A DNA stretch of 64,000 bases from Caenibius sp. WL (GTDB lineage: Bacteria > Pseudomonadota > Alphaproteobacteria > Sphingomonadales > Sphingomonadaceae), in assembly GCF_019803445.1 (NCBI RefSeq), contig NZ_CP081844.1, forward strand, positions 1,810,501 to 1,874,500. The letters run 5' to 3'. Below are positions 25,601 through 34,472 of this stretch, piece by piece. Positions within the stretch are counted from its first letter, which is position 1. The number at the start of each line of letters is the position of its first letter. The translations under genes and the position numbers were made by a program. The notes under the pieces were generated by a model. The model was not told the DNA's origin and did not search any database. It saw only the letters and a list, made by a program, of their open reading frames with translations.

Positions 25601-26976
25601 TTGGCAGGCAGCAAATCAAGAAGGGCTCGATCGGCCTGAGCCGCCTTTGTGGCTTCACGGATGCGGTTTTTGTAGAGTTCTTCGATCCGGCCTTCGGCGG
25701 TGGCTCGCTGTTCCGCGTCCGTCTTGATGACGTTGATCTGAGCGATACGAAGATTCTGCTCCGCTGCGTTCGCCGCTGTCAGAGCTGCATTAAGGTCATT
25801 CTGGAGGCTTTCAATTTTTCGGCGCGTACTTTCGATGGCGCGGTTCATGCCGGAAATGGTGGCTTCATTCGCGCCGGCAGAGAACGCTTCGTCACGCTGC
25901 CGAATTTGCTCTTGGAGATGGTTGCGGGCGAGGATCAGGTCACGCGCAGCCACCGCCTGGTCGCGGCGCAAGTTGGCAACGTTCGTGCCAGCTTCAGCCA
26001 CTTTTTCCTGGTTCAGTTCACGCTGAGTTTTCAGGGTGTCCTTAAGGGCTTCCGTGAGCTTGCGTTGAATCTCGATTTGGCCCTGAAGCGTCTTGCTGAA
26101 GGCCTCATGCGCCAAGCGGCTGTTTTCTGCTTCGAGCGCGTCTTCTTTCAGCTTCTCTGTGAGTTCGGCAACGCTGTGATTGGCCTTATCGGCAGTGTCA
26201 CCCGTCTTGAACAGCTCGAAAGCTAGGGGGCCTAGGACGGCTACGGCAATCGTAACCGCTGCGCCCCACGGACCGGCGAGGAAGGTCGCTATCGACCCGA
26301 TCCGCGCTTGCGTCTTGTTCGCACTGTCCTCCAGCCCAGAGAGTGCGAACGCGGCTTGAGGAACCTGCTGGGCAAAAATCACAAAGGCGGACGTGCCAGC
26401 CTGTGCCTGCACGACCATATCCTGGAACTGCTGGCCAACCTGAACATAGGCGGTGCGAACCGCGCGGCTCGAATTAATGACGTTCTGGTTCGCGGTGGTC
26501 CCCTGACGCGTGGACCCAATCAATGCTTCCGTGCCGGACTTCGTTTTGTTGAGCTGGATTTGGATTTGCTCAAGAGCATCCGCATGATTGCGCGCGGCAA
26601 TTGCGGCCTGTTCTTCCTCGCGTGCCAGCGCTTCGGTCGCAGCGATCGAAAGGCGCGCCTTTTGGCTATAGTCGCCTTCCTCGCGCGCTGCGGCGGCTGT
26701 CGCTGCTGCAACTTCGCGGGCGGCCGTTGCGCGTGCCTGCTGCGCTGCGGCAGCTGCCTTCATTTCGTCAACGCCGAGATCGAGCGAACCGAACGTGTTC
26801 CGCTTTACCGAGAGCGCACCGTCGAGCTGACGCTTGGCCTCGCTCGAAAAGCGATTGAACCGCCGTTCGGCATCGCCCAGCATCGAATCGACTTCGGCCA
26901 TGAACGACGACCGGGCGCTGCCGTCGCGCTGGTGCTCGATTTTCAGGAATGCCGGAAAGACCGGACCTGCAGCCAT
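22624..26976 (-). CDS. Tape measure protein with internal M23 peptidase
   Basis: A 1450-residue protein fixing tail length and guiding DNA entry. Long helical and coiled-coil parts (about 40-500 and 640-830) and hydrophobic Gly/Ala-rich segments (about 960-1110). Residues about 515-620 are an M23/LytM endopeptidase: NHGGVDFA (His and Asp ligands), TRYGHLS and NHLHYEV (His-x-His). It would cut peptidoglycan cross-links during DNA injection. At an assumed 1.5 angstrom per helical residue the tail would be roughly 200 nm, which suggests a long siphovirus tail. Confidence 0.92.
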   Translation of the reverse strand: MAAGPVFPAFLKIEHQRDGSARSSFMAEVDSMLGDAERRFNRFSSEAKRQLDGALSVKRNTFGSLDLGVDEMKAAAAAQQARATAAREVAAATAAAAREEGDYSQKARLSIAATEALAREEEQAAIAARNHADALEQIQIQLNKTKSGTEALIGSTRQGTTANQNVINSSRAVRTAYVQVGQQFQDMVVQAQAGTSAFVIFAQQVPQAAFALSGLEDSANKTQARIGSIATFLAGPWGAAVTIAVAVLGPLAFELFKTGDTADKANHSVAELTEKLKEDALEAENSRLAHEAFSKTLQGQIEIQRKLTEALKDTLKTQRELNQEKVAEAGTNVANLRRDQAVAARDLILARNHLQEQIRQRDEAFSAGANEATISGMNRAIESTRRKIESLQNDLNAALTAANAAEQNLRIAQINVIKTDAEQRATAEGRIEELYKNRIREATKAAQADRALLDLLPAKLDAINAEKDAALKALREKERAQKSLNKETERAANSAQFDLPFAASSITSRFGPRQRPTAGASSNHGGVDFAQPFGTPVKVTQVGVVEAVGYNSGLGKYVVVNHGGGTKTRYGHLSDNSIVAEGQSVEKGAVIGKVGSTGTSTGNHLHYEVMVNGKRVDPMKGKFPFDPIKVSETAEASAAKLEEFGQRATASIESISTRFSDQPKLIKQVALATADLDAIIQDLGTRQPPGFEKLIEQAKEAKAVVAEAINQPFKDYMRDQEQSLAIQGMIASGREDEAAAMQVILRLYERVGVVTAEQQEQIRDNIEAEKQLNEVLEQRSTIINAYASSISSVRSDLESLLGGGMSGKDFLKNLKKNFQQLQGRLMTEQLFGPMLRALEDQIRKSTGIQSSLDVMKSGMENAGDKSNVLATAFERAAQRVDLVSGPGSSNASPANAFGLATSDSVQMRAIIDALGDYASPANDNANSDAIVVTANKKTADATGKMAMGVNAITPEEYAQMMAKVITAPLASALADLGINISGTLSGALAGNTVGGIPGAIVGGLRGFMGDFGKDIFGEGAAEAIMQGLDGAMQGIQMGTQAAGLMKALGIKTSTTGAQIGGAIGSFIPIPGGQIIGSVLGGLVGGLFKTARTARANITGIDAIDLGGKDKKNYEAANSLADSVISGLKSIADTLDAEIGSFNTTIGVRDKKYRVNANGTSLKTGNGAVDFGDDAEAAVKYAIADAIKDGALMGLRATTQALLQMGDDIEAQIQKALDFENVFTELKRIKNPVGAAIDEINKEFERLIKIFGEAGATAQEWAQLEELYGIKRAEAIKAATEAMVSSLQDLYDFLSFGDSGLSLRDRDKELRTRYAGLKSRVEAGDTTAFDEYSKVGRELLDVERQLYGSTQAYFELHEEMRATTQAALDRQKALANAAANSDNPFSASTVPVNDNTNVVEAVNGVGPALATVLAPKMDATNGYLATLTQQNGSLLQALRTMFAQNANTGSW

Positions 26977-26979
26977 GTG

Positions 26980-27696
26980 TCAGTTCCTTCCCATTGCCTG
27001 GGCGTAAAGGGTGGGCAGGTCGCGCTGGACGGCCTGAACGAGCGCGATCACGTCGACGCGCGCCGCGCGCGCCGTGCGCGGGATGCCGACGAACGCGACG
27101 ATGAATTCTTTTTCGACCTGCCCCTTGCGGGCCCGGCCGGACTTGGTGAGCGCGCGGGCGCTGCGCTTCTTCCCGGCGAGCGAAACGCTGGCGTTTTTCA
27201 CGACCAGCAGCGGATAACCGTTGACGCTCCGCACCCGGACAAGGGGCCCGATTTTCTGCTCGAAGCCGTTCTTCGTGTAGAGATCGGGCGTCATCTTGCG
27301 CCGGCCTGCGAGCCGGGGGATTTCATCGGTCGGAATCCACAACCATCGGCCGCGTACCGGCTGTATTTCAGCACCCAGCGTATAGGCATCGATTGTGCCA
27401 CGCGTGCGGGGGGAGCCGGAGCGGACAAACACGACACCGGAGGCGGAGAAGCCGCCCCCGGCATAGCGATGGACCTGCCCGGTTTCGGAAAGGTCGGACT
27501 GCGCGCCCAGGCCGTTGCCCAAGCGGCCAAGACCGGCACCCTGCATGGCGGTGCGAATGTTGCGAAGTGCGATCTTGCCACCCTGATCGGTCGCAATCAG
27601 CGCCCCGCGTTCCATCCGCTGTTCCGCATGCCGATAGTATTGGTCGAAGGGACCATTGAGGCGGGGGCGCTCAAGACGCGCGCTAATCCTCGGCAT
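26980..27696 (-). CDS. Minor tail protein, 238 aa
   Basis: Between tail chaperone and tape measure genes. Basic Arg-rich protein with a C-terminal conserved-looking block (EKEFIVAFVGIPRTARAARV). It recalls DUF6441-type phage proteins, but I could not verify this. Probably a tail completion or tape-measure-associated protein. Confidence 0.6.
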   Translation of the reverse strand: MPRISARLERPRLNGPFDQYYRHAEQRMERGALIATDQGGKIALRNIRTAMQGAGLGRLGNGLGAQSDLSETGQVHRYAGGGFSASGVVFVRSGSPRTRGTIDAYTLGAEIQPVRGRWLWIPTDEIPRLAGRRKMTPDLYTKNGFEQKIGPLVRVRSVNGYPLLVVKNASVSLAGKKRSARALTKSGRARKGQVEKEFIVAFVGIPRTARAARVDVIALVQAVQRDLPTLYAQAMGRN

Positions 27697-27856
27697 CTTT
27701 GCGCGTCTTGGCTAGCGCATCGCCGATGACCGCGAACGCATCGAGCAGCAGGAGAGGCTGATCGAGAACGCTGCCGCCATCGGGATAGACATAGCCCGCC
27801 ATGCCCCGGTCACATTGCGAATGAAGCCGGAGCAATTGCCAGTGCGCATCGGTCAG
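27683..27856 (-). CDS. Second tail assembly chaperone segment, probable frameshift product
   Basis: This frame is open from well upstream and ends at TAG 27683. LTDAHWQLLRLHSQCDRG resembles the GT-type chaperone segment of alphaproteobacterial phages. It has an internal ATG at 27802 (39 residues) but its conserved part starts earlier and lacks any good start. It is in the -1 frame relative to the gene at 27853-28662, as in lambda G/GT. I found no classical X-XXY-YYZ heptamer in phase, so the slip site is unknown. The start given is where the upstream frame ends. Confidence 0.45.
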   Translation of the reverse strand: MTDAHWQLLRLHSQCDRGMAGYVYPDGGSVLDQPLLLLDAFAVIGDALAKTRKDAED

Positions 27857-28662
27857 GCGGTGGCTTGGGTTTTGCTGGAACTCGCCGGCGCCGGGGATTG
27901 CCCATCCTCGTCCAAGATGCTGCTCGCGTTCGAAGGCGTCTGGGGCGTGTCGGACAGCGACGGCGATACGAAGTTTTTTGCCAGTTCCTCGTTGAGGTAC
28001 ATGCGCGCGAAGACCGCAAGCTGCAATTCGTTCCAGGCGATGCCGGGTTCGATGCCGTTGTCCTTCTCGATCGTTTCCAGCGCTTCCTTCACGGCATAGA
28101 CGCTATCGAGCGTGAGATAGCCGCGATCGCGGACGAGTTTCGCATCCAGACCGGACCAACCCTTTAGGATGACGGCGACCGTAAGCGGGCCGCTCATGTC
28201 CAGCGCTTCGTGGTTATCGGCGCGCATCATGCCGATCGGCCGGTGGGCCTTGGCCACTTTCTCGATCAGGGCCTCGCAGCTTGCGGCAAGTTCGGGATCG
28301 GGGAATTCCAGTTCCTCGGGCGGTTCTTCACCATCCGCGACTGCCTTTTCGATTTCCTTTCGACGCTCGGCAGCCTGCGGCGCGAAGTCGTCAAGCATTT
28401 CCCAATATTGCGTCAGGAACACGTTGAACGTCTCGAAATCCTCCGCGGTCCACAGCAGTTTCAAGCCGGTCAGCACTTCCAGCCGAATGGCTTCCTCGCT
28501 GTGACGCACTAGGCCTTCTTCGCGCATCAGGCGCTGCATGAAGCGCTTTTCGCGGTGGGTCGAAGTGCCGAGGGTGAACGAAGGCGGCGCTGCCAAATTG
28601 AGCAGCGAATGCGGCGTGAAGGCGAGCGTTTCGCTCGCCTCCAGAGGTACGTCCTGGGGCAT
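27853..28662 (-). CDS. Tail assembly chaperone, 269 aa
   Basis: Mostly helical acidic protein between the tail tube and tape measure genes, the standard site of the chaperone that coats the tape measure. Residues about 230-269 are Ser/Pro/Thr-rich and coincide with an overlapping -1 frame that continues past its stop. Role from position and architecture. Confidence 0.7.
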   Translation of the reverse strand: MPQDVPLEASETLAFTPHSLLNLAAPPSFTLGTSTHREKRFMQRLMREEGLVRHSEEAIRLEVLTGLKLLWTAEDFETFNVFLTQYWEMLDDFAPQAAERRKEIEKAVADGEEPPEELEFPDPELAASCEALIEKVAKAHRPIGMMRADNHEALDMSGPLTVAVILKGWSGLDAKLVRDRGYLTLDSVYAVKEALETIEKDNGIEPGIAWNELQLAVFARMYLNEELAKNFVSPSLSDTPQTPSNASSILDEDGQSPAPASSSKTQATA

Positions 28663-28686
28663 GGTCAGGATCTTTCGGTTTGAGGG

Positions 28687-29874
28687 TCAGTAAGGGAAAG
28701 CGATCATGATCGCGCGATCGAACGCGTCGATCATCAGGTCCGTGGACTGCATGACGAGCTGGCCGCCGAGATCGGGGTTCGAGTAGTTCAGGCGGGCGTC
28801 GGGCACATTGATCTGGACGATGGACCCCGGGCCATTGCCCCACTGCGCGAAGAACGGGTGCTGCGCCTGCGCATCGGCCAGGGCGAGGGGGTCGATGACC
28901 GAGGGCAGATACTTCTGCCACGTAAGCGAAACCGTGGCCGTGCCTCCGACCATTTCCGCTGCATCGACGCCTTCGGGCTGGTTCGGGTTCGGCGGGTCCT
29001 CGGTCTGGACGCCGTTGTCGATGGTGAAGGTGGACGCACCGATTCGCACCCGGTTCAGCATCAGGTCGCCGTTGCGGAACAGCGGCACGGCGCCGAGCGG
29101 CGTGATCGCCGGGGTCGCTTCCGCGCTGTTTGCATGGATGCGGCAGTCGAAGGTGAATTGCATCTCCGGATAGGCGGCCTGATCGCGCGTGGTGGTCGGC
29201 ACCACGAACTGCGCGCCGGTGCAGCGAAGGTCGATCAGATCGAAGCGGTGGCCGTCGATCCAGATTTTCGCCGACAGCAGCGGCGGATCGGTCTCGTCGA
29301 TCGATCGCGCATAGCCGAGGAAGGACGGGATTTGGTAGTTCGCCGCGGGGATGGCGCCCAATTCCTCCATGAGCACCGCAACCTTGGCGGCGCTGTACGA
29401 CCGGATCGCGGTCAGGCGTTCCTTGTAGGTTGCGCCGTTGTCCGTGATGAGCAGGGGGAACGCCTTGTAGAGGTTCGCCGTTGCCGCCGCGGTTGCGCCG
29501 AGCGTGACCGCAGTCGTCGTCGAGCCTGCGCCGACCGCCTCCGGGGCAGCCGGAATGGCCGTGGTGTTGACGATCTCGGTGTACTTCGCAGCTTGCAGCA
29601 GGCGGCCCGGAATGAACGCGTTCGCGGTAGGGATCGTGCCGCCCGGTGGGCGCAATTTGACATTGAAGCCGAGCGTGACCCGCTTGCCCGCGATATCGGG
29701 CGCATTGCGGAAAATCTGGCCAAGGTATTCGTCGTTATCCAGCGTCTGGCCCTGGATATCGAGACGAGCCTGGGAGATCGGGTAGATGTCGGCGCTGGTC
29801 GGATTGGCGAACACGCCGGCACCGCCGACCTGCAATGCAATCGCGAGCGCCGTTTTGGCGGTCTTAAGGGCCAT
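28687..29874 (-). CDS. Major tail tube protein, 395 aa
   Basis: Abundant-type structural protein, beta-rich, with strong SD (AAGGAGG). Its place before the chaperone pair and tape measure gene identifies it as the tube subunit. It is longer than a minimal tube protein (about 200-250), so extra surface domains are likely, perhaps about 95-190. Confidence 0.75.
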   Translation of the reverse strand: MALKTAKTALAIALQVGGAGVFANPTSADIYPISQARLDIQGQTLDNDEYLGQIFRNAPDIAGKRVTLGFNVKLRPPGGTIPTANAFIPGRLLQAAKYTEIVNTTAIPAAPEAVGAGSTTTAVTLGATAAATANLYKAFPLLITDNGATYKERLTAIRSYSAAKVAVLMEELGAIPAANYQIPSFLGYARSIDETDPPLLSAKIWIDGHRFDLIDLRCTGAQFVVPTTTRDQAAYPEMQFTFDCRIHANSAEATPAITPLGAVPLFRNGDLMLNRVRIGASTFTIDNGVQTEDPPNPNQPEGVDAAEMVGGTATVSLTWQKYLPSVIDPLALADAQAQHPFFAQWGNGPGSIVQINVPDARLNYSNPDLGGQLVMQSTDLMIDAFDRAIMIAFPY

Positions 29875-29898
29875 ATCGGCCTCCTTTCGTCAGGGGAG

Positions 29899-30105
29899 TT
29901 ACTTGGCGGGGTCGCCGTCCTGCCCGGTGGCAGGCGAGGTTTTGCTGTCGGGAGCGGGGGCCTTTTCGGCCGGGCCAGCAGGCACGCGCGAGGCGGCAAT
30001 GGCCTTGTCGATATCGACTTTGCCTTTCCCCTTGGTCAGGGCGTCGTGGAACGCGTTGAAATCGACGCTGCCAGCAGGAAGCGCCGGGCATGTCTGCTCG
30101 GACAT
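29899..30105 (-). CDS. Small protein upstream of the tail tube gene, 68 aa
   Basis: Starts MSEQTCPALPAG; C-terminal half Pro/Lys/Asp-rich and probably disordered. AAGGA precedes the ATG. Function unknown, cotranscribed with tail genes. Confidence 0.55.
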   Translation of the reverse strand: MSEQTCPALPAGSVDFNAFHDALTKGKGKVDIDKAIAASRVPAGPAEKAPAPDSKTSPATGQDGDPAK

Positions 30106-30133
30106 CGTTTCGATCCTTCGTTGTTGGAATTGG

Positions 30134-30595
30134 TCAGACGACGAGCGTGAACCAGTCGTCGTGGGGCGTGTAGAATTGGGCGCGCATTTGCAGCGAAGCG
30201 CCGCCAACATCCTTGCCGCGAGGTTCTGCGGGCGCGACATCGACCTCTTCGATCCACTGGATACGGCCGTCGAGCGTGCGCCCCGTGGCGGAGATGGCGG
30301 CCGCGACATGGGCGATGGCGGCGTGGTTATGGCGGCTGATCGTGCCGATCGTCGGCGTGCGTGAGACGGCCTCGAATTCGATCAGCGCTGTGTGTTCTGT
30401 CCGCCCGGATTCCAGCGCGCAAAGCGTCTGGTACTGGACGGTGAAGATCAGGATGGTATCGCCTTCTTCCTCGGCAAGGGCTTCATCCAGCGGCCGGTCG
30501 GTTTCGATGGTCCACGCGTCAAGCGCGGGCCAGGCGGCCAGCGTATCGCGCAGCATGTCCTCGACCTGTGCGATGGCCGGTAGGGGATCAGGCAT
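30134..30595 (-). CDS. Tail completion/terminator protein candidate, 153 aa
   Basis: Size, position and alternating alpha/beta composition fit gpU-type tail terminators, which cap the tube at the neck. Start ATG 30595 lies 8 bp inside the previous gene. Family assignment by synteny only. Confidence 0.6.
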   Translation of the reverse strand: MPDPLPAIAQVEDMLRDTLAAWPALDAWTIETDRPLDEALAEEEGDTILIFTVQYQTLCALESGRTEHTALIEFEAVSRTPTIGTISRHNHAAIAHVAAAISATGRTLDGRIQWIEEVDVAPAEPRGKDVGGASLQMRAQFYTPHDDWFTLVV

Positions 30596-30929
30596 CGGCT
30601 TCGACCACTTCGAATTCCCAATGCGTGCCGCTCTCGTCGCGGCGGACATTGATCGGGCGGAAGGTTGTGCCCGGGTGTTTGGCCAGTTGCAGGCGCGCGG
30701 CCTTGGCGGGCTTTACAGGGACATCGGCGATCATCAGCGCAACCGTGATATCCTGCGCGATGGCTTCGGCGCCTTCGAGCGGCTTCACCATGTCGCGATA
30801 ATCGACGTGCCCGCGCACGCCCACATACGCGCCGGCAGCGGACGCCTTATACTGGATCGGCTCGCCGAGATAATCTCGGCAAGTGCTGTCCAGCCAATCG
30901 GTCATGTCATCGAGATTGGGAGTGGGCAT
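30588..30929 (-). CDS. Head-tail joining protein candidate, 113 aa
   Basis: ATG 30929 starts MPTPNLDDMTDWLD. Compact beta-rich second half ending HWEFEVVEADA. Position between head and tail modules suggests an FII/gpZ-like neck subunit. Confidence 0.6.
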   Translation of the reverse strand: MPTPNLDDMTDWLDSTCRDYLGEPIQYKASAAGAYVGVRGHVDYRDMVKPLEGAEAIAQDITVALMIADVPVKPAKAARLQLAKHPGTTFRPINVRRDESGTHWEFEVVEADA

Positions 30930-30992
30930 GAGCGTGTTCCATCGGAGCCGGAGCACTAGGCCCCGGCTCTCGCGTGACGAACTGTTGCGGGC

Positions 30993-31421
30993 TCAGTCGG
31001 CCGGAGCGCTGTCCGCGCCGCCGTTCTCGTCTGCGATTTCTGCGGGCGGATCGTTGGGATCGCCGGCAGGCGGATCGATTGGCTCGCCATTTTCATCGAG
31101 CACATGCGCGGTGATGCCGTCGCCCTGATCGCCGTCGGGCTTCTCAGTTGCTGCCGCCTCGGCAATCTTCGCCTTCAGCGTGTCAGCATCCCAACTGTGG
31201 TGCGGCTTCTTGCCCAGCGCAGCCTGGTAGGCGGCGCGCATTTCGGCGAGGTCATCGGCCGGGGCTGCGTCGTCGTCCACTTCGACAGCCATTTCCGCAT
31301 CGACGTAGGGCTGCGCCAGCTTGTCAGCCAAGCGATCGGTTTCGCCGGGGTTGATAACGACAGCGCGCCCTTGTTCGGCATCCCATTCGATGATGGTGCA
31401 CTTGGTGGCCTTGATCAGCAT
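30993..31421 (-). CDS. Neck/head accessory protein (FI-like position), 142 aa
   Basis: Residues about 60-90 (MRAAYQAALGKKPHHSWDAD) look like a small HeH/LEM-type helical domain seen in phage neck proteins. C-terminal 50 residues are acidic and proline-rich. AGAAGGA before the ATG. Located between capsid and joining proteins. Confidence 0.6.
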   Translation of the reverse strand: MLIKATKCTIIEWDAEQGRAVVINPGETDRLADKLAQPYVDAEMAVEVDDDAAPADDLAEMRAAYQAALGKKPHHSWDADTLKAKIAEAAATEKPDGDQGDGITAHVLDENGEPIDPPAGDPNDPPAEIADENGGADSAPAD

Positions 31422-31493
31422 GATCGGTATCCTTCTGGTTCGTGGATCAGGCGCGGCGGGCGCATGGCCCGCCCCGCGGATCGATCATTGCGA

Positions 31494-32522
31494 TCAGGTG
31501 TTGCGGCCGCGCAGCAAAGCGCCCGGCTTGGTCGGCAGGTGGAGCGGGTAGGAGAAGATCTCCGGCTGCACCCACTGGTTGCGCTTCGGATCGCGAACCA
31601 GTTGCGAGTAAATCGGGCGACCGATCGTATTCACCAATTCCAGCTCTTCACCCGGTCCGTTGTAGCGGCGATAGAAGCCCGGCGCGTTGCGGATGACGAG
31701 CTGGCACTTGGTCGTGCCGATCGCCACGGTGCTGTTGTCGTCCGTCCCCTGGTAATTGTGCCATTCGCATTCGCCGAAGCGGAAGGACGAGAAAACCTTG
31801 CCATCGCGCAGGTTCGAGGCCGCCTCCCAATTCAGGTAGGTTTTCCAGACATCCGCGTGCGTGGTGAATTGGTCGAAGAAGGTATCGCCGCAGAGCCAGA
31901 GGAACTGCGTCACGCCGGGGACATAGGCCGCACCCATGGCGCGGATGGCCGTCCGCTTGGCCGCTGCAATCTTCTTCAGCAGATCGCCCTCAACCGGGCT
32001 GGCGGCATCGAGATCGAAATCAATCTCGGTCGGCTGCGCGATGTTGAACTCGGTGAAGTAGTTGTAGATCGGCGTATTGTCCGCATCGAGCAGGATGCCC
32101 TGAATGGCCCCGAGACGGTGGAATTCCATCGTCAGCGCGTGCTCGGTGAGCAGCTTCTTCTGCTTCTCCAACACCTTCTGAGCGACCGTTTCCAGATCGC
32201 TTTCCGTGCCGAACGCACGCACGTTGGCGATTTCGCGCGCGAACAGCTGGTCAGACTTGGCGACGCGCGGGATGTTGAAATTGACCATCTTGCGCTTGTC
32301 GGTCTTGGCCATCGGCGGCTCAGTGCCGCGGGGGCTGGTCTTGATCAGTTCGAGCGTCATGCCCTTGCGTTCGATCGAGACGATATCGGTATCGACGCCT
32401 TCGCCGTCACCGAAGAGGTTGAGATTGCCAAGGAAGGTCGGGACGTTCGGAATATCCTCGATCGCTTCGGTCATCGTAACGAGGCTGAATGCGTCGTCGT
32501 TGAAAATATCCATGTGAGCCAT
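31494..32522 (-). CDS. Major capsid protein, lambda gpE type
   Basis: A 342-residue HK97-fold shell protein of the gpE family: length close to lambda E (341), N-terminal FNDDAFSLVTMTEAIED, and the C-terminal region PLHLPTKPGALLRGR. AAGGATC precedes the ATG. Directly downstream of the decoration-protein gene, as in lambda D-E. Confidence 0.88.
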   Translation of the reverse strand: MAHMDIFNDDAFSLVTMTEAIEDIPNVPTFLGNLNLFGDGEGVDTDIVSIERKGMTLELIKTSPRGTEPPMAKTDKRKMVNFNIPRVAKSDQLFAREIANVRAFGTESDLETVAQKVLEKQKKLLTEHALTMEFHRLGAIQGILLDADNTPIYNYFTEFNIAQPTEIDFDLDAASPVEGDLLKKIAAAKRTAIRAMGAAYVPGVTQFLWLCGDTFFDQFTTHADVWKTYLNWEAASNLRDGKVFSSFRFGECEWHNYQGTDDNSTVAIGTTKCQLVIRNAPGFYRRYNGPGEELELVNTIGRPIYSQLVRDPKRNQWVQPEIFSYPLHLPTKPGALLRGRNT

Positions 32523-32602
32523 GGGTGATCCTTTCAGGATGCGCGAAACCGTTTCCGGTCAGCCATGCTGCCGGATCAAAGCTTCAGCGATGGGGTAGGG
32601 TG

Positions 32603-32968
32603 TCAGGCGGCCTTGATGCCGAGGCCGAGCAGGGCGGTGTATGCCGCGGTCTTGTGCGGGTCGGTCTGATCGCCAGCGAATTGGAGATCGTTCTTGTTCA
32701 CCACGGCGGGGCCGCGCTTGAACACGGTGCAGGCCTTATCGCCAACAGCGGCGTTCACATTGCCCATCAGAATGCCGGTCACGGTCTGCGAACCATCGGA
32801 CGCGGCGCCGTCATATTCGACATACTTGCCGCCGACCGAGGCAACGATTGCCCCGGCCTTGAGATTGTTGCCAGTCGCGAGCGTGCCTGCATCGACGTGG
32901 TAGCCGATGCCCATCGCCATTTCGCCGATGAACTCGCCTTCGTGCTGGCCTTCGGTGAGGGTGGTCAT
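32603..32968 (-). CDS. Head decoration protein, lambda gpD type
   Basis: A 121-residue trimer-forming protein that stabilises expanded capsids. Beta-rich, Gly/Val-rich sequence with GILMGNVNAAVGDKACTVFK in the gpD-like core; length near lambda D (110). Strong SD. Sits between scaffold candidate and capsid genes. Confidence 0.8.
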   Translation of the reverse strand: MTTLTEGQHEGEFIGEMAMGIGYHVDAGTLATGNNLKAGAIVASVGGKYVEYDGAASDGSQTVTGILMGNVNAAVGDKACTVFKRGPAVVNKNDLQFAGDQTDPHKTAAYTALLGLGIKAA

Positions 32969-32994
32969 AGTCGTGTCCTTTCGCGTTCAGGCGC

Positions 32995-33528
32995 TCACTG
33001 CGCCTTACTGTTCGGGAAAACCTTGGCCTTGGCCTTGGCCCAGACCGCGCGGGAATCGGTCTTCGTCTTGCCGCCGCCGCCATTGGCTTCGATGTTGCTG
33101 TTCTGGGTCTCGGACATCGCGTCCTTCATTTCCTTGCGCCCGGCTTCTTCCGCGGCTTTGCGCTGCTCATCCGACAGCGCGGCGTTGGCTTCTGCCTTCG
33201 GCATGTCAGCCAGGACATCGACGATATCTTCCGCGCTCATATTCTTGCTGAGCAGCTTCGTCGCGGCAGCCTCGCGGCCCGCGTAATGCTCGGATGCGAA
33301 CACGGCATTCATGCGGTCATTCGCTTCCTTGAAGCCAGCGGTGTGGCCTTCCTTGCGCGCAGCCTCAACGGCTGCGTTTACTTCAACGTTGTCAGCCATT
33401 TCGGCCTCCTTGGGTTTGGTTTCAGGGAGTTCATCGTCATCCAGATCGTCGTCATCGTCCGGATTCCGAATTTCGGGTTCGCTGGCGTTCTTGCCGAGCG
33501 TCTGCTTGAGTTGTGCCAGGCGGCTCAT
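32995..33528 (-). CDS. Capsid scaffold candidate, 177 aa
   Basis: Highly charged, helical and probably extended: an Asp-rich stretch at 24-32, then a long Ala/Glu/Lys helix. This matches scaffolding proteins. In lambda the scaffold (Nu3) is nested in the protease gene C; here it is a separate gene coupled to it by an ATGA overlap. Confidence 0.65.
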   Translation of the reverse strand: MSRLAQLKQTLGKNASEPEIRNPDDDDDLDDDELPETKPKEAEMADNVEVNAAVEAARKEGHTAGFKEANDRMNAVFASEHYAGREAAATKLLSKNMSAEDIVDVLADMPKAEANAALSDEQRKAAEEAGRKEMKDAMSETQNSNIEANGGGGKTKTDSRAVWAKAKAKVFPNSKAQ

Positions 33529-34472
33529 TGCTGCTGCCTCCTTTCGCGCTTGATCTGATCGATTTCTTCTTCGAGGCGATCCCAGGCCTCTTGCTCGGAC
33601 AGGATTTCATCCATCAGCCCGAGTTGAACGGCCTCGCGGCCTTCGAACCAGTCGGCCTCGGTCGCCATTACGCCCTCGAAGGTGATCGGCCGCATGATCG
33701 AAACCATTTCGGCGAAGCGCCGGCGGGTGTCGTCGACCGCACTCTGCAACTTGGCCATGGTCGCCTTATCGAGCTTTTCGTATGCGCTGCCGCGATACTT
33801 GCGTTCGCCCGCGCGGATGATCGTCACTTCAGCGCCCGCCTTGTCCAGGGCGGCGGTCAGATCGCTATGGACGATGACGCAGCCGATAGAGCCGACACAG
33901 GCATCTTCCGGCCCGAAGACCTTGTCGCACACGCTGGCGATCGCGTAAGCCGCCGAGCACGCCTGCTCGTTGACATAGGCGTAGTGCGGCTTGCCGCCTT
34001 CGGCTTTGGTCGCTGCCGCAATTTGCAGGCACAGCGCGAACAGGCCCGCCGTCGATCCGCCCGGGCTGTCGATGTCGAACCAGATGGCCTCGATGTCCTG
34101 GTCCCGCATCGCCTCCCGGTGCTTCTTCGCGATGCCGTCATAGCCCGTCATGCCCGATACAGGATCGAGCCAGCCATATTTGTGGACCAGCGTGCCATCG
34201 ATATGGATGACAGCGATCCCATCCTTTTCGTGGAACGATTTGCCCGAGCGATAATCCCGGGCAGCGTCCGCGGCGGTGGCGGCGCGATCCATCATCGCGC
34301 GCGCATCGAGCGTTACACCGTCGATGCCGTCGATCTTGGCGATACCGAGGCGCTGCTGCAGCGCGCAGGCGATGACTTCGGCCTTGTGCGGCAGGATGCA
34401 CAACGGCTCGTTGAAGAACTGCTGTGCGAGGCGCGAGAAGGGGCGCGGCCCAGCGCCAAGGGTCCTCATCAT
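33525..34472 (-). CDS. Capsid maturation protease, S49 (ClpP/SppA-like)
   Basis: Prohead protease of the lambda gpC type, 315 residues. WFDIDSPGGSTAG is the oxyanion-hole strand; Ser173 in ACSAAYAIAS is the nucleophile and Lys225 in ERKYRGS the likely base. It would trim scaffold and portal during head maturation. Start ATG 34472 overlaps the portal stop. Confidence 0.9.
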   Translation of the reverse strand: MMRTLGAGPRPFSRLAQQFFNEPLCILPHKAEVIACALQQRLGIAKIDGIDGVTLDARAMMDRAATAADAARDYRSGKSFHEKDGIAVIHIDGTLVHKYGWLDPVSGMTGYDGIAKKHREAMRDQDIEAIWFDIDSPGGSTAGLFALCLQIAAATKAEGGKPHYAYVNEQACSAAYAIASVCDKVFGPEDACVGSIGCVIVHSDLTAALDKAGAEVTIIRAGERKYRGSAYEKLDKATMAKLQSAVDDTRRRFAEMVSIMRPITFEGVMATEADWFEGREAVQLGLMDEILSEQEAWDRLEEEIDQIKRERRQQQ

